64,000 bases of DNA from Psychrobacter cibarius (GCA_030686115.1 CP131612.1:2728001-2792000), one strand, 5' to 3'. Shown: positions 1 through 9,801, counted from the first letter of the stretch. Made by a program: numbers and translations. The notes: generated by a model from the sequence alone, not told the origin.

Positions 1-1368
1 GCCAGATGCACAGAATGCATGTGTCCCACAATTACCAATATTTTGCGAAACCCCATTCTTTACTCTACTGTTTGGATCATTCGCTCTAATAGCATCTCGT
101 TCAGAAGCGATCAGTTTTCCAGCAAACGCTTGTGCTAGAGGGGCTAATATTGGAGCCATTACTTCATCTATCTGTTTAGCTGTTTCTTCGGTATTTTCTA
201 CATAAGCACCAATACTCTGTGTATCCGTATGATCTAATGCAGCCGCTAAAGCAACACCTGTTATTCCTCGACGTGTAAGGTTAGTTCCTTTAGTATATCT
301 AAACCTATAAGCAGTAAAGTTAATAAAATCACCAGTTCTTTCAGAGTAGGCTGTATTTTTGATAGAAACTTTTCGAAGCAAATAAAAAGCTGTATTTCTT
401 GTCATGTGTAAAAAATCAGGTGTTTCAGTAAACTGTCTTATTAAGTCCTTCTGATCCACTATCTCATTCAATCTTTCTTCTTCTAAAAAGATGGGGATTT
501 GATCCTGAATTTTTGAAGGTAAGACAACTCCCAATATACTTTCAATCCGTTTTATCGATTCGTCACGCTGATTGCTCAAGATAAGGTATAAATCGTCATT
601 GACTGGAAGAGGTGTAAACTGTCCTCTAAAACCAGTACCACGCTGCTTAGCTCTAGGACAGTTAATAACATAATCATTACCGTTATCACCTTCACGTAAA
701 ATGAGATCTATGGATCTTAGAGATCGAATTTGAACAGCTCGACGACCAGTTAATGCTAATGTCATAAAAAAAGCATACTCTTTAAGATTCAGAGATTTCG
801 TATTGAATGCATTTGACGCCCAATCAATTAAGGCCCCTAGCTCATTATGAGTCAACGGCCCCGAATATGGACATGCACCTTTGACAGCATTGCCTTTAGG
901 GTTTCCTCTAAGTATTAATTCGTCCAAGTAACTTGCGACTTCTTTGCCAATGCCTTCAAAGCGCCATTCATACCAAGCTAGCAAAAACCCTTTTAAAGCC
1001 CCTAATTTGTATTCATTATCTGAGTTAAACGAAGCTCTGTAGTTAGATAAAGCGTCTACTGTTATATTTTCATCACTATTAGCTTTCATGAAAGCATTAA
1101 AACGATTAAACATATTGAAGGTATGCATTGCTGAAAGCTCTTCTGCATATCGACACAAAGCTCTCTTAAAGCTATCTTTTAGCTTATTAGGCATACGTGA
1201 CAAACGTTCGAAGTAGATAACAGTGGAGCCATCTAAACGCCACTCATCACTATTAAATTGAAAAGGATATCCACTTTTACTAACATGTTGAGCGGGTATC
1301 TTGATTCTTGCTTTTTCAAGCTCAGCACAAACTTCTACACTATTATTATTTTTCAGTAAACTTTGCAC
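1..1368 (-). CDS. Tyrosine site-specific recombinase, partial (3' end beyond window)
   Basis: An open frame of 456 codons runs from a GTG at 1368 off the left edge without a stop. The GTG sits one base after the TAG of the upstream recombinase gene, so the two are translationally coupled. The C-terminal catalytic fold is visible: box I arginine in TGRRA (R210), a YRFR box (R357, with Tyr where the usual His of HxxR would be), H380 in LDHTDTQ and nucleophile Y389 (GAYVE). It then continues into a region with GNCG...FC cysteines. That tail is known from tandem recombinases of genomic islands. The role is strand exchange that moves the island. The Tyr-for-His change is seen in this subfamily and need not mean inactivity. 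The real length is unknown. Confidence 0.85.
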   Translation of the reverse strand, partial: MQSLLKNNNSVEVCAELEKARIKIPAQHVSKSGYPFQFNSDEWRLDGSTVIYFERLSRMPNKLKDSFKRALCRYAEELSAMHTFNMFNRFNAFMKANSDENITVDALSNYRASFNSDNEYKLGALKGFLLAWYEWRFEGIGKEVASYLDELILRGNPKGNAVKGACPYSGPLTHNELGALIDWASNAFNTKSLNLKEYAFFMTLALTGRRAVQIRSLRSIDLILREGDNGNDYVINCPRAKQRGTGFRGQFTPLPVNDDLYLILSNQRDESIKRIESILGVVLPSKIQDQIPIFLEEERLNEIVDQKDLIRQFTETPDFLHMTRNTAFYLLRKVSIKNTAYSERTGDFINFTAYRFRYTKGTNLTRRGITGVALAAALDHTDTQSIGAYVENTEETAKQIDEVMAPILAPLAQAFAGKLIASERDAIRANDPNSRVKNGVSQNIGNCGTHAFCASG

Positions 1369-1369
1369 G

Positions 1370-2665
1370 CTATAAATCCTTCTTAATGAATTGAGACCAG
1401 TGTTCTATATCTTCGCGCATAACGCGATCGGCTTCTTCTCTTATATATCTTAAATTATATCCCTCAGCAGTATTATCAGAACTCCATCCATTAAGTTGCT
1501 TCCTAATTTGTATTTCCATTTTCTCTGTAACTGGAGATATCTCTGGATTGGTCTTTGCTGCTTGATTTCTAGCATCTATGCGCTTTGAGAGGTTGTAATT
1601 AAAATTATGGCGAAAACCATGCCTTGTTACTTCTTCAAGTAACTCTGGGCTAACTGCTATTGCAGGCTTAATAATACGGTTAACAAACGTACTATTGGAT
1701 ATTGGCTTACCGAAATAGTTACCACGCTTATGAGTGACAAAAATATAAGGATGCGCCTTAGCATTATCGGTAGCTGCACGATTTTCCATAATATAGCTTT
1801 TTAATCGTCCAATGAGGGTTGCACTAACAGGTATGCTACGTTCTCTAGTTTTAGCCACTGGCTGCCTTTTTCGGGGGTCTTCAACCGCATCATGTCGCCT
1901 CACAACTGAAATAGTATTTTTATGGAAATCTATGTCATCAATTTGCAACGCTAGGATCTCACCAGCTCTCATACCTGTCTGATTCATGACTTCAAATATA
2001 ATTGCATTGCGTAATTTAACATCTGTACCTTTGAAAGGATTATCAGATGAATCTTCTTTTACAATCTCCAGTATTCGATCGAAAGCTTCAGGTGGTGCAG
2101 ACTTTAAATTAGGGTCAACAGCTAAACCCTTTCCCTTATTGCCTTTGGGCTTGTTAGCTAATAACGACTTATTCATGCTAGTAATTGAAGCAGACACAGT
2201 CTCATTTATTAGTTTGTTCTTTAGTAAGACTCTAACTATAAAGTCTAAGTAAAAAGCTATATGAGTCATTCTATTTGATGCATGATTACTAGAGACACTT
2301 TGAATAGGCTTAAAGCTCGCAGTTGATGCTGACGGAAACCTTACTACATTACTCTTTGATCTTTTTAACCAACTCCTCAAGCTTCTACTATCCAGCATAC
2401 AGTGATCACGAATAGAGTAGACATCCTCATTACTTAAGAACTTAGACTCTACAAATTCTTCTATAAGGTTTCTATTGTTTATCTCTTCCCATAGTTTAAG
2501 GTGTATCAAATGCCCAAGAGTATTGATAATTGCGGATTGTGTTTGAGAAGGTCTTAGCTTCTCTGTCACATATAATGTAACCCAATAGTCAGGAGTACCA
2601 TCTGAATCCATTAGCATTGGATATCTTTCCCCATTACTAAATATTAAGTTCTTAATCTGAGCCAT
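1370..2665 (-). CDS. Tyrosine site-specific recombinase (phage integrase family)
   Basis: A 431-residue protein with a variable N-terminal DNA-binding half and a C-terminal catalytic domain from about residue 195. Catalytic residues are readable: R233 (GMRAGE), the HGFR box H349/R352 with H353 after it, W394 in the box III position, and Y403 in AEGYNLRY. It is complete, starts at ATG 2665, and its stop lies one base before the next recombinase gene, so they form one operon reading away from ssb. Paired or triple recombinases of this type mark the end of mobile genomic islands. Here the gene lies beside the ssb 3' end, so ssb-proximal DNA is probably the island boundary. Its target site is unknown. 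Confidence 0.88.
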   Translation of the reverse strand: MAQIKNLIFSNGERYPMLMDSDGTPDYWVTLYVTEKLRPSQTQSAIINTLGHLIHLKLWEEINNRNLIEEFVESKFLSNEDVYSIRDHCMLDSRSLRSWLKRSKSNVVRFPSASTASFKPIQSVSSNHASNRMTHIAFYLDFIVRVLLKNKLINETVSASITSMNKSLLANKPKGNKGKGLAVDPNLKSAPPEAFDRILEIVKEDSSDNPFKGTDVKLRNAIIFEVMNQTGMRAGEILALQIDDIDFHKNTISVVRRHDAVEDPRKRQPVAKTRERSIPVSATLIGRLKSYIMENRAATDNAKAHPYIFVTHKRGNYFGKPISNSTFVNRIIKPAIAVSPELLEEVTRHGFRHNFNYNLSKRIDARNQAAKTNPEISPVTEKMEIQIRKQLNGWSSDNTAEGYNLRYIREEADRVMREDIEHWSQFIKKDL

Positions 2666-2676
2666 GTGACAAACCT

Positions 2677-2689
2677 TTTAATCAACACT
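2677..2689. repeat. 13-bp direct repeat, copy 1 (TTTAATCAACACT)
   Basis: The 13 bases TTTAATCAACACT lie just upstream of the recombinase operon and recur exactly at 2779-2791 beside the ssb stop, 102 bp away. Direct repeats next to an integrase operon can be recombinase binding sites or an attachment core. That role is inferred only. Confidence 0.5.
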
Positions 2690-2751
2690 TAATCATGTAT
2701 TTTATTCACAAATCTATTATAAACTATTTTTATTCTTTAGACATAAGAAAA

Positions 2752-2771
2752 GGGTCTATTTATATAGACCC
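2752..2771 (-). terminator. Rho-independent terminator of ssb
   Basis: A 7-bp stem (GGGTCTA/TAGACCC) with a 6-base loop is followed, reading on the minus strand, by a T-rich tail (TTTTCTTATG). It sits about 40 bp after the ssb stop codon, between ssb and the recombinase operon. Confidence 0.65.
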
Positions 2772-2778
2772 CATCTGA

Positions 2779-2791
2779 TTTAATCAACACT
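2779..2791. repeat. 13-bp direct repeat, copy 2 (TTTAATCAACACT)
   Basis: Exact second copy of the 13-mer at 2677-2689, in the same orientation, lying 17 bp outside the ssb stop codon. Confidence 0.5.
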
Positions 2792-2808
2792 ATTAGATTA
2801 CGTATTCC

Positions 2809-3432
2809 TCAAAAAGGAATATCATCATCGACAGGACCGTCTGGCATTGCTGTCGGCTTTGACTGTGCAGGCTTTTGCGCAGGTTGATTAAACTGGTTCT
2901 GCTGAGCAGGTGCGCTTTGATTGTTAAAGCTGTTTTGACCACCTTGAGCAGCTGACTGGTTGTAACCGCCTTGCTGTGCTGGCTGATTGTTTGCTTGCTG
3001 ACCAAAGTTGTTTTGATTGCTTTGACCACCTTGATTGCCATAGCCACCACCTTGACCCTGATTTTGACCGCCAAAGCTATTATCACTTTGACCACCAGTC
3101 GCACCATCTAGCATTTGCATTTGCTCAGCACGAATCTCAGTAATATAACGGTCTTGACCATTGGGATCTTGATATTTACGGGTACGCAAACTGCCTTCGA
3201 TATAAACTTTACTGCCTTTACGCAAATACTGCGCGGCAATTTCACCCAAACGATTAAATAGAGAAATACGATGCCATTCCGTCGCTTCTCTTTTTTCGCC
3301 ACTTTGCTTGTCGGTCCACTGCTCTGACGTTGCAACCGAGATATTGGTCACACTACCGCCGTTATTAAATTGACGTGCCTCAGGGTCTGCTCCAAGGTTA
3401 CCGATGATGATAACTTTATTAACTCCGCGCAT
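2809..3432 (-). CDS. ssb: Single-stranded DNA-binding protein
   Basis: Binds single-stranded DNA during replication, repair and recombination. The first ~110 residues form the OB fold ([18 protein letters not shown], later [18 protein letters not shown]). A long Gln/Asn/Gly-rich linker follows. The acidic tip DDDIPF is the site that docks partner proteins such as PriA and exonuclease I. At 207 residues it is longer than the E. coli protein (178) because of the linker, which is common in Moraxellaceae. The start follows a good spacing from an AAGGAC-like site. An island edge lies directly downstream, but the gene is intact. Confidence 0.97.
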   Translation of the reverse strand: MRGVNKVIIIGNLGADPEARQFNNGGSVTNISVATSEQWTDKQSGEKREATEWHRISLFNRLGEIAAQYLRKGSKVYIEGSLRTRKYQDPNGQDRYITEIRAEQMQMLDGATGGQSDNSFGGQNQGQGGGYGNQGGQSNQNNFGQQANNQPAQQGGYNQSAAQGGQNSFNNQSAPAQQNQFNQPAQKPAQSKPTAMPDGPVDDDIPF

Positions 3433-3801
3433 GATACCGTCCTTTTACTTATGAATAATTTTATGAATCGCTTTAATGACTGTGCAGCTAAGCGCATTCA
3501 TTAATGATTTTACTGTAATCAATTTTTATTGGAATATCTACAAGCTATCTATTAAAGACGACAATCTATGTCGTCTAGATATATATTATAATTTTTAGGT
3601 TTAAAAAACCCTGATATTGCTATTTTGCCATTTTATTAAGCGAATTAATACTATTACCAGTTACTGACTTATAGTGGATTCAGTTTAAAAGAGATACAAG
3701 GCAACCGAGTGCAGATGTATATGTGATACTTCAAGCGAGGTTAACGCTGTAGCTCTTTTATAAAGGATTGACTATATCAACTCACTCTGTCCTTTATAAA
3801 C
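3433..3801. other. Intergenic region holding a MITE-like element
   Basis: No gene seen. It contains the ssb promoter side and a 107-bp element with inverted ends (3670-3776). An 11-bp inverted repeat (TTTATAAAGGA at 3757-3767, TCCTTTATAAA about 22 bp later) runs up to the stop of the next gene and may help terminate it. Confidence 0.5.
3670..3776. mobile_element. MITE-like element with imperfect terminal inverted repeats
   Basis: About 107 bp without coding capacity. The left end (TATAGTGGATTC...AAAAGAG) and the right end, read on the other strand (TATAGTCAATCC...AAAAGAG), match at about 17 of 24 positions, with the outermost six and innermost seven bases identical. The middle carries GATACAAGGCAACCGAG and CGAGGTTAACGC. 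I believe similar segments are scattered in Psychrobacter intergenic DNA, but this is from memory and unchecked. No second copy was seen in this window. Confidence 0.45.
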
Positions 3802-4401
3802 TTATTTAGAACCATTGCTCTCGTTATTGCGATGCATACTCAAGGTGACGCTACCCAGCTCTACGCCAAATTTTTTCATCACTGAGCGATTGAGCATGAC
3901 GTCTTTATCGACCAGATACATCCAGTCATCAAAATTCACTTTGTAGGTTTTATCCTCAACGGGTAGCTCTAACAAGTAATTCCAATGCAAGGTATTGCCA
4001 ACCACTTTCCCTGTTGCCTCGCCAATGACATCGCCTGCTGTGCCTTTCCAGCTACCATCCTCTTGTTTGGTCAATCGCCAGATACGCTGTGATTTTGACC
4101 CATCCGCCCATGCGAACTTCTCATCTAAAACGATGACGTTATCGCCTTCGTGAGTGGCATCAATATCGACGTAAAAGCGTTTTTTGACCTCGCCATTGCG
4201 ACCTTGAAACATGCCCCAACCATCGATTTGACCCGAGAAGAATTCATGCATATCGAGCGTCGGCGTGCTGTTCTGATAGGCTTGGATATTTTGTGTGGCG
4301 CAACCTGAGAGTAGTAACGTGGCTGATAGACCAGCACCTATTGCCAGCTTGGCCATTACTCGAGGCGCAACACCGTGCGACAACATCGTAAACTTACTCA
4401 T
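3802..4401 (-). CDS. DUF3833 family lipoprotein
   Basis: A 199-residue predicted lipoprotein. A hydrophobic segment ends in the lipobox LLSGC (Cys34), so it should be lipid-anchored in the envelope. The rest matches the DUF3833 pattern: DMHEFFSGQIDGWGMFQ near residue 50, then alternating beta strands (FYVDIDATHEG, RIWRLTKQEDGSW, HWNYLLELPV). DUF3833 proteins are about 180 residues and have no established function. ATG 4401 is preceded by AAGGA at good spacing and is preferred over the in-frame ATG 4356. It is transcribed the same way as the MFS gene upstream but about 136 bp away. Confidence 0.82.
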   Translation of the reverse strand: MSKFTMLSHGVAPRVMAKLAIGAGLSATLLLSGCATQNIQAYQNSTPTLDMHEFFSGQIDGWGMFQGRNGEVKKRFYVDIDATHEGDNVIVLDEKFAWADGSKSQRIWRLTKQEDGSWKGTAGDVIGEATGKVVGNTLHWNYLLELPVEDKTYKVNFDDWMYLVDKDVMLNRSVMKKFGVELGSVTLSMHRNNESNGSK

Positions 4402-4537
4402 ATTAATTCCTTTTAAATAGAGATAAAGATTTAGCGTTTACTTATTAATAATGGCTGTCTATCTAGTCGTTGTCTACTCAGTTTTTGCCTATTCAACCTT
4501 ATCTCTACTCGCCTAAGTACGTTGTCTATACCCTTTG

Positions 4538-5902
4538 TTAAATATCTAGTGGACTCTGTGCCAAACTCGATAGCTGCAGCCGCGAGTCATCTGTCAGTTG
4601 TGTCTTGTCTAGCTTGAGATAGGCGACTTGCTCTTTCGCCATCACGACCAGCTCATCCACGCCGTCTACCGCCAGCATTTGGCGTGACCAGTCTTGGATA
4701 TTAATATCTTTAGGGATGGTCACAGTAGTACTCGATAGATAAGGCGGCTGAGCAATCGGAATGATAATGAGTAGTGCCACGCCCATAATGACGGCTAAAA
4801 TACCCCACGCCAGAAAATTCGGCTGACTTAATAACAAACCACCCATCGCACCACCGACAAACGCACCAAAGAACTGGCTGGATGAGTTAAGCCCCATAGC
4901 AGTGGCTTTATTGGCGACTGGGGCGCGCTTAGATATCCATGAGGGAATCGTTGCCTCAAGTAAGTTAAAGCCCATAAAGTACAATAACAGACCTAATATA
5001 ATACCAATGCCAACCTGACTGCCAATAGCCAATATCGCTAAAGCAGCGGTCATTAGCGCAATCGCACCTAAGAATACTTGGCGCATTTTGCGTTTCTTTT
5101 CAGCGATGATAATAAAAGGAATGGCGACGGCAAAACCAATGAATAACAGCGGCAAATAAACCAAGCCTTGCTGACGTACCGATAAACCCATCACTTCATT
5201 AAGCTGATGCGGCAATATCACAAATATCGCCGTCATGGTCAGATGCAGAGCAAAGATACCGATATGTAGGCGGTTTAAATCGCCGATTTTGAGGACGGTT
5301 GCTAATTGTTGACCAATCGATTTATTGTCTAAATTGTGTTTAAGCACTCGTAGCGGTGTCGGCACGAACAACAATAACAGCATCGCCAATACGGCAAAGC
5401 CTGAGGTCAACCAAAATAAACCAGAGATACCCATCGAGCCAACCAATAACGGACCAAAGGCAAAAGCGAGCATGATAGAAGTCGCAATGGTCAAGCCCAT
5501 CGTTGCCATCGCTTTGGTACGCATCTCTTCGCGCGTTACATCAGCCAATAATGCCATCAATACTGCAGAGACCGCACCACTACCTGCCAGCGCCCGACCA
5601 ATGATAACCTCGTAAATATCAGTCGCATTTGCCGCAATGATACCGCCTATGGCAAATAAGATCAGTCCTAAAAAGATAATCGGCTTACGCGGGAATTTAT
5701 CCGCAGCCAAACTCATGGGTATCTGAAATATCGCCTGCCCTAAGCCATAAATACCAACGGCTAAGCCAATCAAAAACGGCGTCGCGTGCGCATAATTGTC
5801 ACCATATACAGAAAACACAGGCACAATCATAAACAGACCAATCATCCGCAAAGCAAATATACCACCGACCCCGAGGATTGCCCGTTTTTCTACGCTATTC
5901 AT
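4538..5902 (-). CDS. MFS transporter, YajR-like
   Basis: A 454-residue inner-membrane protein with about 12 hydrophobic helices. The MFS signature is in the loop after helix 2 (LAADKFPRKPIIFLG), with GRALAGSGAVSA in helix 4. After helix 12 a soluble tail of about 65 residues (DINIQDWSRQMLAVDGVDELVV...) resembles the YAM domain of E. coli YajR, a ferredoxin-like fold that can bind metal. This arrangement favours a drug or unknown small-molecule efflux pump. The ssb/MFS/uvrA order is conserved in Acinetobacter and Psychrobacter, but no functional link is known. The substrate is unknown. Confidence 0.88.
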   Translation of the reverse strand: MNSVEKRAILGVGGIFALRMIGLFMIVPVFSVYGDNYAHATPFLIGLAVGIYGLGQAIFQIPMSLAADKFPRKPIIFLGLILFAIGGIIAANATDIYEVIIGRALAGSGAVSAVLMALLADVTREEMRTKAMATMGLTIATSIMLAFAFGPLLVGSMGISGLFWLTSGFAVLAMLLLLFVPTPLRVLKHNLDNKSIGQQLATVLKIGDLNRLHIGIFALHLTMTAIFVILPHQLNEVMGLSVRQQGLVYLPLLFIGFAVAIPFIIIAEKKRKMRQVFLGAIALMTAALAILAIGSQVGIGIILGLLLYFMGFNLLEATIPSWISKRAPVANKATAMGLNSSSQFFGAFVGGAMGGLLLSQPNFLAWGILAVIMGVALLIIIPIAQPPYLSSTTVTIPKDINIQDWSRQMLAVDGVDELVVMAKEQVAYLKLDKTQLTDDSRLQLSSLAQSPLDI

Positions 5903-6577
5903 ACTTGCCTCACTGGTTCGTCATTGCTGATTTATCACTACTGCGCTGCTTATACTATTGTGATGCTATCAAGACTTTAGCTACAAATTAAGCCCACTAG
6001 TATAAGACATTCGCCGTTTGCGTGCCGAGACTTTTGTCTTATGAGTGCAGCCTCCTATACCGTCTCAACCCAAGCCATTCATATTACGCGATTATTTTGT
6101 TACCAACTGCATCGGATGCGCAATCACACCTTGAATAATGCGGTCGCCATGACAATAAAGTAAAACGTCATAAACATTATTACTCGTCAGCTAAAGCGAT
6201 CGCTTAGATGACAAACTCCTCTATAAAACGACATTTTGGTCAAAACCATGACAAAAGATGACTACTACTTAACATTGATTTGATTTAGATTTGCTTAGTC
6301 ATACGAAAACCAATCACCTCAAAGGCTGTAGAATAAGAAAACAGCAAAATGAACGCCAAGTAGCATATCGCTCAGCAATAAAAATTAAAACAGTAAATTA
6401 GGCATCTATAGCTCTCACTTCATCAACGTATGAACACTTTATAAAAATATTATTTATAACCATATTATAAACTTACAAAATATTCACGTTTTTAACCAAC
6501 CATTCTATTGATCTGTATTTAGCTTTTAATTTGAGATATTTTCAATCCCCTTTTAGCAAATAGGAAACCTAACACCG
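5903..6577. other. Intergenic region between MFS gene and uvrA
   Basis: 675 bp, AT-rich, between divergent genes, so it should hold both promoters; I see no convincing sigma-70 pair. At 6093-6182 the minus strand reads a 29-codon stretch ending in a stop (tail ...GVIAHPMQLVTK) that could be a gene remnant. A widely spaced 8-bp inverted repeat (ATAAGACA/TGTCTTAT) lies near 6003-6043. No full gene is present. Confidence 0.45.
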
Positions 6578-9484
6578 ATGGCACACGAGTATATTAAGGT
6601 TCGCGGCGCACGCACTCATAATCTAAAAAATATCGATTTAGACATTCCACGCGACAAGTTCGTAGTAATTACCGGCTTATCAGGCTCTGGTAAATCGTCA
6701 TTGGCATTCGATACGCTGTATGCCGAAGGGCAACGTCGTTATGTCGAAAGCTTGTCGGCCTATGCGCGTCAGTTCCTCTCGCAAATGGAAAAACCTGACG
6801 TCGATAGTATCGAAGGCTTATCGCCAGCGATTGCTATCGAGCAGAAATCAACCAACCATAACCCGCGCTCTACCGTCGGGACGATTACTGAGATTTATGA
6901 CTATCTTCGTCTACTCTATGCGCGCATTGGTACGCCCTTTTGCCCAGAGCATGGTGAACCAATGGTCGCGCAGTCGGTCACTGAAATGGTCGATCAAGTC
7001 ATGGCCTTGCCAGATGATACTAAGATTATGATCTTGGCACCTGTGATTCGTGAGCGTAAAGGTGAGCATACCGTCTTGCTTGAGCAGCTGATTGGACAAG
7101 GTTTTGTCCGTGTGCGCGTCGACGGTGATGTCTATGATACCGATGAGCTACCGACGTTGGATAAGAAGAAAAAACATACCATCGAAGTGGTGGTCGATCG
7201 CTTTAAAGTTCGTGATGACTTGGGCAACCGTGTTGCTGAGAGCTTAGAAACCGCTCTGCGTTTGGGTCAAGGGCTGGTGACGCTACACTTTATGGATGGC
7301 AATCCAAAAGAAGGCGGCGATGACAATCAAGTCATGTCAGCTAAGCACTCTTGCCCTGTCTGTGATCGTGCCGTACCTGAGCTTGAACCGCGTATGTTCA
7401 GTTTTAACAATCCATACGGTGCGTGCCCAAGCTGTGATGGTCTCGGTAAACGTCAGTACTTCTCTGCCGAAAAACTGATTACCCATCATGAAAAATCGCT
7501 CAATCAAGGGGCGATCAATGGTTGGGATAAGCGTCATGCCTACTATTTTGGTTTGCTATCGACCGTTTGTAATCATTTTAAAATTGACATGGATGCACCG
7601 TGGCAAGATCTGCCAAAAGAACAGCAAGACCTGATTATGCAAGGTTCTGGTAAAGAGAAGCTGACGTTTAATTTTACTGATGAGCGCGGTCGTAAAACCA
7701 ATAAGACCGTGCCATTTGAAGGGGTGCTTCCATACTTAGAACGCCGTTATGCTAAGACGCAAAGTAATCTCGTCCGTGACGAGCTAGCGAAATACTTGGC
7801 TGATACCACTTGTAACGTCTGTGATGGCGCGCGTCTCAATGAAATCTCGCGCAATGTCCGTGTCGATGACCAAACCATCGCTCAAATCGTTAAGCTGTCT
7901 ATCGGTGACGCTGCTGACTATTATAAAACGCTCAAGATTGGCGGTCATAAAGGTGAAGTCGCGGAAAAAATCTTTAAAGAGATTAACGAGCGCTTAAACT
8001 TCCTCGTCAGTGTCGGACTTGATTATCTATCACTCGCCCGCTCTGCTGAAACATTATCAGGCGGTGAGGCGCAGCGTATTCGCTTGGCTAGCCAAATTGG
8101 CGCAGGACTGATGGGCGTGATGTATGTGCTTGATGAGCCATCGATTGGTCTACATCAGCGCGACAATGACCGTCTGCTAAAAACTCTAACGCGCTTACGT
8201 GATTTGGGTAATACCGTACTGGTCGTTGAGCATGATGAAGATGCCATTCGCCAAGCAGATCACGTCATCGATATCGGTATTGGTGCAGGTGTACATGGCG
8301 GTCATATTATCGCTCAGGGTACGGTCGATGACATCATGGCCAATAAAGAATCGCTGACTGGGCAATATATGTCTGGTAAGAAGAGAATCGAGATTCCAAG
8401 CATTCGTCATAAAGCCAAGACGATGGATGTTGAAATCACAGGTAAGGCCAAAGCTCAAAAAGTTCCGATGACGATTGAGCTCAAAGGTGCCTCAGGCAAT
8501 AACTTGCATGATGTAGATTTGACCATTCCCATTGGTATTATGACTTGTGTGACTGGTGTCTCAGGTTCGGGTAAATCAACTTTGATCAACCGTACCCTTA
8601 TGCCATTGGCAGCGACGCAATTGAATAATGCCTCAACGCTCATCGCGGATAAGCATGACAGCATCAGTGGTCTTGAGCATTTGGATAAAATGGTCGATAT
8701 CGATCAAAGTCCGATTGGTCGTACGCCGCGCTCAAACCCAGCGACTTATACCGGTGTGTTTACCCCTGTGCGTGAGATGTTTGCTCAGACGCAAGAAGCG
8801 CGTGCCCGTGGTTATAAGCCGGGTCGCTTCAGCTTCAATGTAAAAGGCGGACGCTGTGAGATGTGCCAAGGTGATGGTCTCATCAAGGTTGAGATGCATT
8901 TCTTGCCTGATATGTATGTGCCGTGTGATACTTGTGAAGGCAAGCGCTATAACCGTGAGACCTTAGAGATTCACTATAAAGGTAAAAATATTGCCGATGT
9001 CCTAGATATGACCGTAGAAGATGCCACTGAGTTCTTCTCAGCCATTCCAGCGATTTATCGTCGTCTGCAAGCACTGATGGATGTTGGACTTAGCTATATC
9101 CGTCTTGGTCAGTCTGCACCGACCCTATCAGGTGGTGAAGCGCAACGTGTTAAATTAGCGCGTGAGCTGGCCAAACGCGATACGGGACAGACGCTCTATA
9201 TCTTGGATGAGCCAACCACTGGTTTGCATTTCCATGATATCGATAAGCTGCTGCATATCCTACATGCCCTACGCGATAAAGGTAATACCATCGTGGTCAT
9301 CGAGCACAATCTTGACGTCATCAAAACGGCAGATTGGGTAATTGATTTGGGCCCTGAAGGCGGTAAAGGTGGCGGTATGATCATCGCTGAAGGCACACCT
9401 GAACAAGTAGCTGAAGGCACAGAATCCTACACGGGTATATTCTTAAAGCCGATGCTAGAGCAAGGCATGAAAGAAGTCAGCTAA
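6578..9484 (+). CDS. uvrA: Excinuclease ABC subunit A
   Basis: The damage-recognition ATPase of nucleotide excision repair; UvrA dimers load UvrB at lesions. At 968 residues it is slightly longer than the E. coli protein (940). The first Walker A is [10 protein letters not shown] (about residue 31), followed by the CPVC...CPSC zinc site (about 255-290) and the ABC signature [12 protein letters not shown]. The second half has Walker [11 protein letters not shown], the CEMCQGDG...CDTCEG zinc finger and a second [12 protein letters not shown] with DEPTTGLHF. The start [16 protein letters not shown] is canonical. It is monocistronic and ends at a strong terminator. Confidence 0.98.
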   Translation: MAHEYIKVRGARTHNLKNIDLDIPRDKFVVITGLSGSGKSSLAFDTLYAEGQRRYVESLSAYARQFLSQMEKPDVDSIEGLSPAIAIEQKSTNHNPRSTVGTITEIYDYLRLLYARIGTPFCPEHGEPMVAQSVTEMVDQVMALPDDTKIMILAPVIRERKGEHTVLLEQLIGQGFVRVRVDGDVYDTDELPTLDKKKKHTIEVVVDRFKVRDDLGNRVAESLETALRLGQGLVTLHFMDGNPKEGGDDNQVMSAKHSCPVCDRAVPELEPRMFSFNNPYGACPSCDGLGKRQYFSAEKLITHHEKSLNQGAINGWDKRHAYYFGLLSTVCNHFKIDMDAPWQDLPKEQQDLIMQGSGKEKLTFNFTDERGRKTNKTVPFEGVLPYLERRYAKTQSNLVRDELAKYLADTTCNVCDGARLNEISRNVRVDDQTIAQIVKLSIGDAADYYKTLKIGGHKGEVAEKIFKEINERLNFLVSVGLDYLSLARSAETLSGGEAQRIRLASQIGAGLMGVMYVLDEPSIGLHQRDNDRLLKTLTRLRDLGNTVLVVEHDEDAIRQADHVIDIGIGAGVHGGHIIAQGTVDDIMANKESLTGQYMSGKKRIEIPSIRHKAKTMDVEITGKAKAQKVPMTIELKGASGNNLHDVDLTIPIGIMTCVTGVSGSGKSTLINRTLMPLAATQLNNASTLIADKHDSISGLEHLDKMVDIDQSPIGRTPRSNPATYTGVFTPVREMFAQTQEARARGYKPGRFSFNVKGGRCEMCQGDGLIKVEMHFLPDMYVPCDTCEGKRYNRETLEIHYKGKNIADVLDMTVEDATEFFSAIPAIYRRLQALMDVGLSYIRLGQSAPTLSGGEAQRVKLARELAKRDTGQTLYILDEPTTGLHFHDIDKLLHILHALRDKGNTIVVIEHNLDVIKTADWVIDLGPEGGKGGGMIIAEGTPEQVAEGTESYTGIFLKPMLEQGMKEVS

Positions 9485-9506
9485 TACAAGTTAGTGAATG
9501 ATTGAT

Positions 9507-9538
9507 AAAAGGCCACTCTTGATAGGGTGGCCTTTTTT
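9507..9538 (+). terminator. Terminator of uvrA
   Basis: Stem AAAAGGCCAC/GTGGCCTTTT followed by a run of T, 22 bp after the uvrA stop. Very similar hairpins end two other genes nearby (10099-10128 and 16365-16399). Confidence 0.85.
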
Positions 9539-9573
9539 ATTGGCTAATATAAGGCTTTGTCCAATCTGCACAC

Positions 9574-9601
9574 TATATCTTGATTAAGGCATCAAGATAT
9601 A
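9574..9601. repeat. Inverted repeat, 11-bp arms (TATATCTTGAT/ATCAAGATATA)
   Basis: Perfect arms at 9574-9584 and 9591-9601 with loop TAAGGC. There is no T run after it, so it is more likely an operator or RNA hairpin than a terminator. Confidence 0.5.
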
Positions 9602-9603
9602 TA

Positions 9604-9618
9604 TAACGCGTTGCGTTA
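9604..9618. repeat. Inverted repeat TAACGC-GTT-GCGTTA
   Basis: Perfect 6-bp arms around a 3-base centre, three bases after the preceding inverted repeat. It has operator-like geometry. Confidence 0.4.
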
Positions 9619-9684
9619 CCTTTCTTAATCTTTATTAAAGATACTTAAACGTTGATTGTATTAATATTTAAATAGTTAGATATG

Positions 9685-9698
9685 ATGCGTAGACGCAT
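9685..9698. repeat. Inverted repeat ATGCGT-AG-ACGCAT
   Basis: Perfect 6-bp arms with a 2-base centre, about 100 bp before the lipoprotein start and next to a TATGAT that could be a -10 box. It could be an operator; no cognate regulator is evident. Confidence 0.4.
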
Positions 9699-9801
9699 AC
9701 GATATAGAAATATCTGGTTAAGAGCCATATAACAAGCCATAGCACGTACACACTGACACAGCTAACCCCTATCCTATCCCTAAAACTCTCAAGGACTTCT
9801 T

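Larger units (their letters stand above)
9539..9801. other. Upstream region of small lipoprotein gene with inverted repeats
   Basis: AT-rich, no gene. It holds three separate inverted repeats within 125 bp (listed individually), which suggests a regulated or structured leader for the lipoprotein gene at 9802. Confidence 0.4.
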
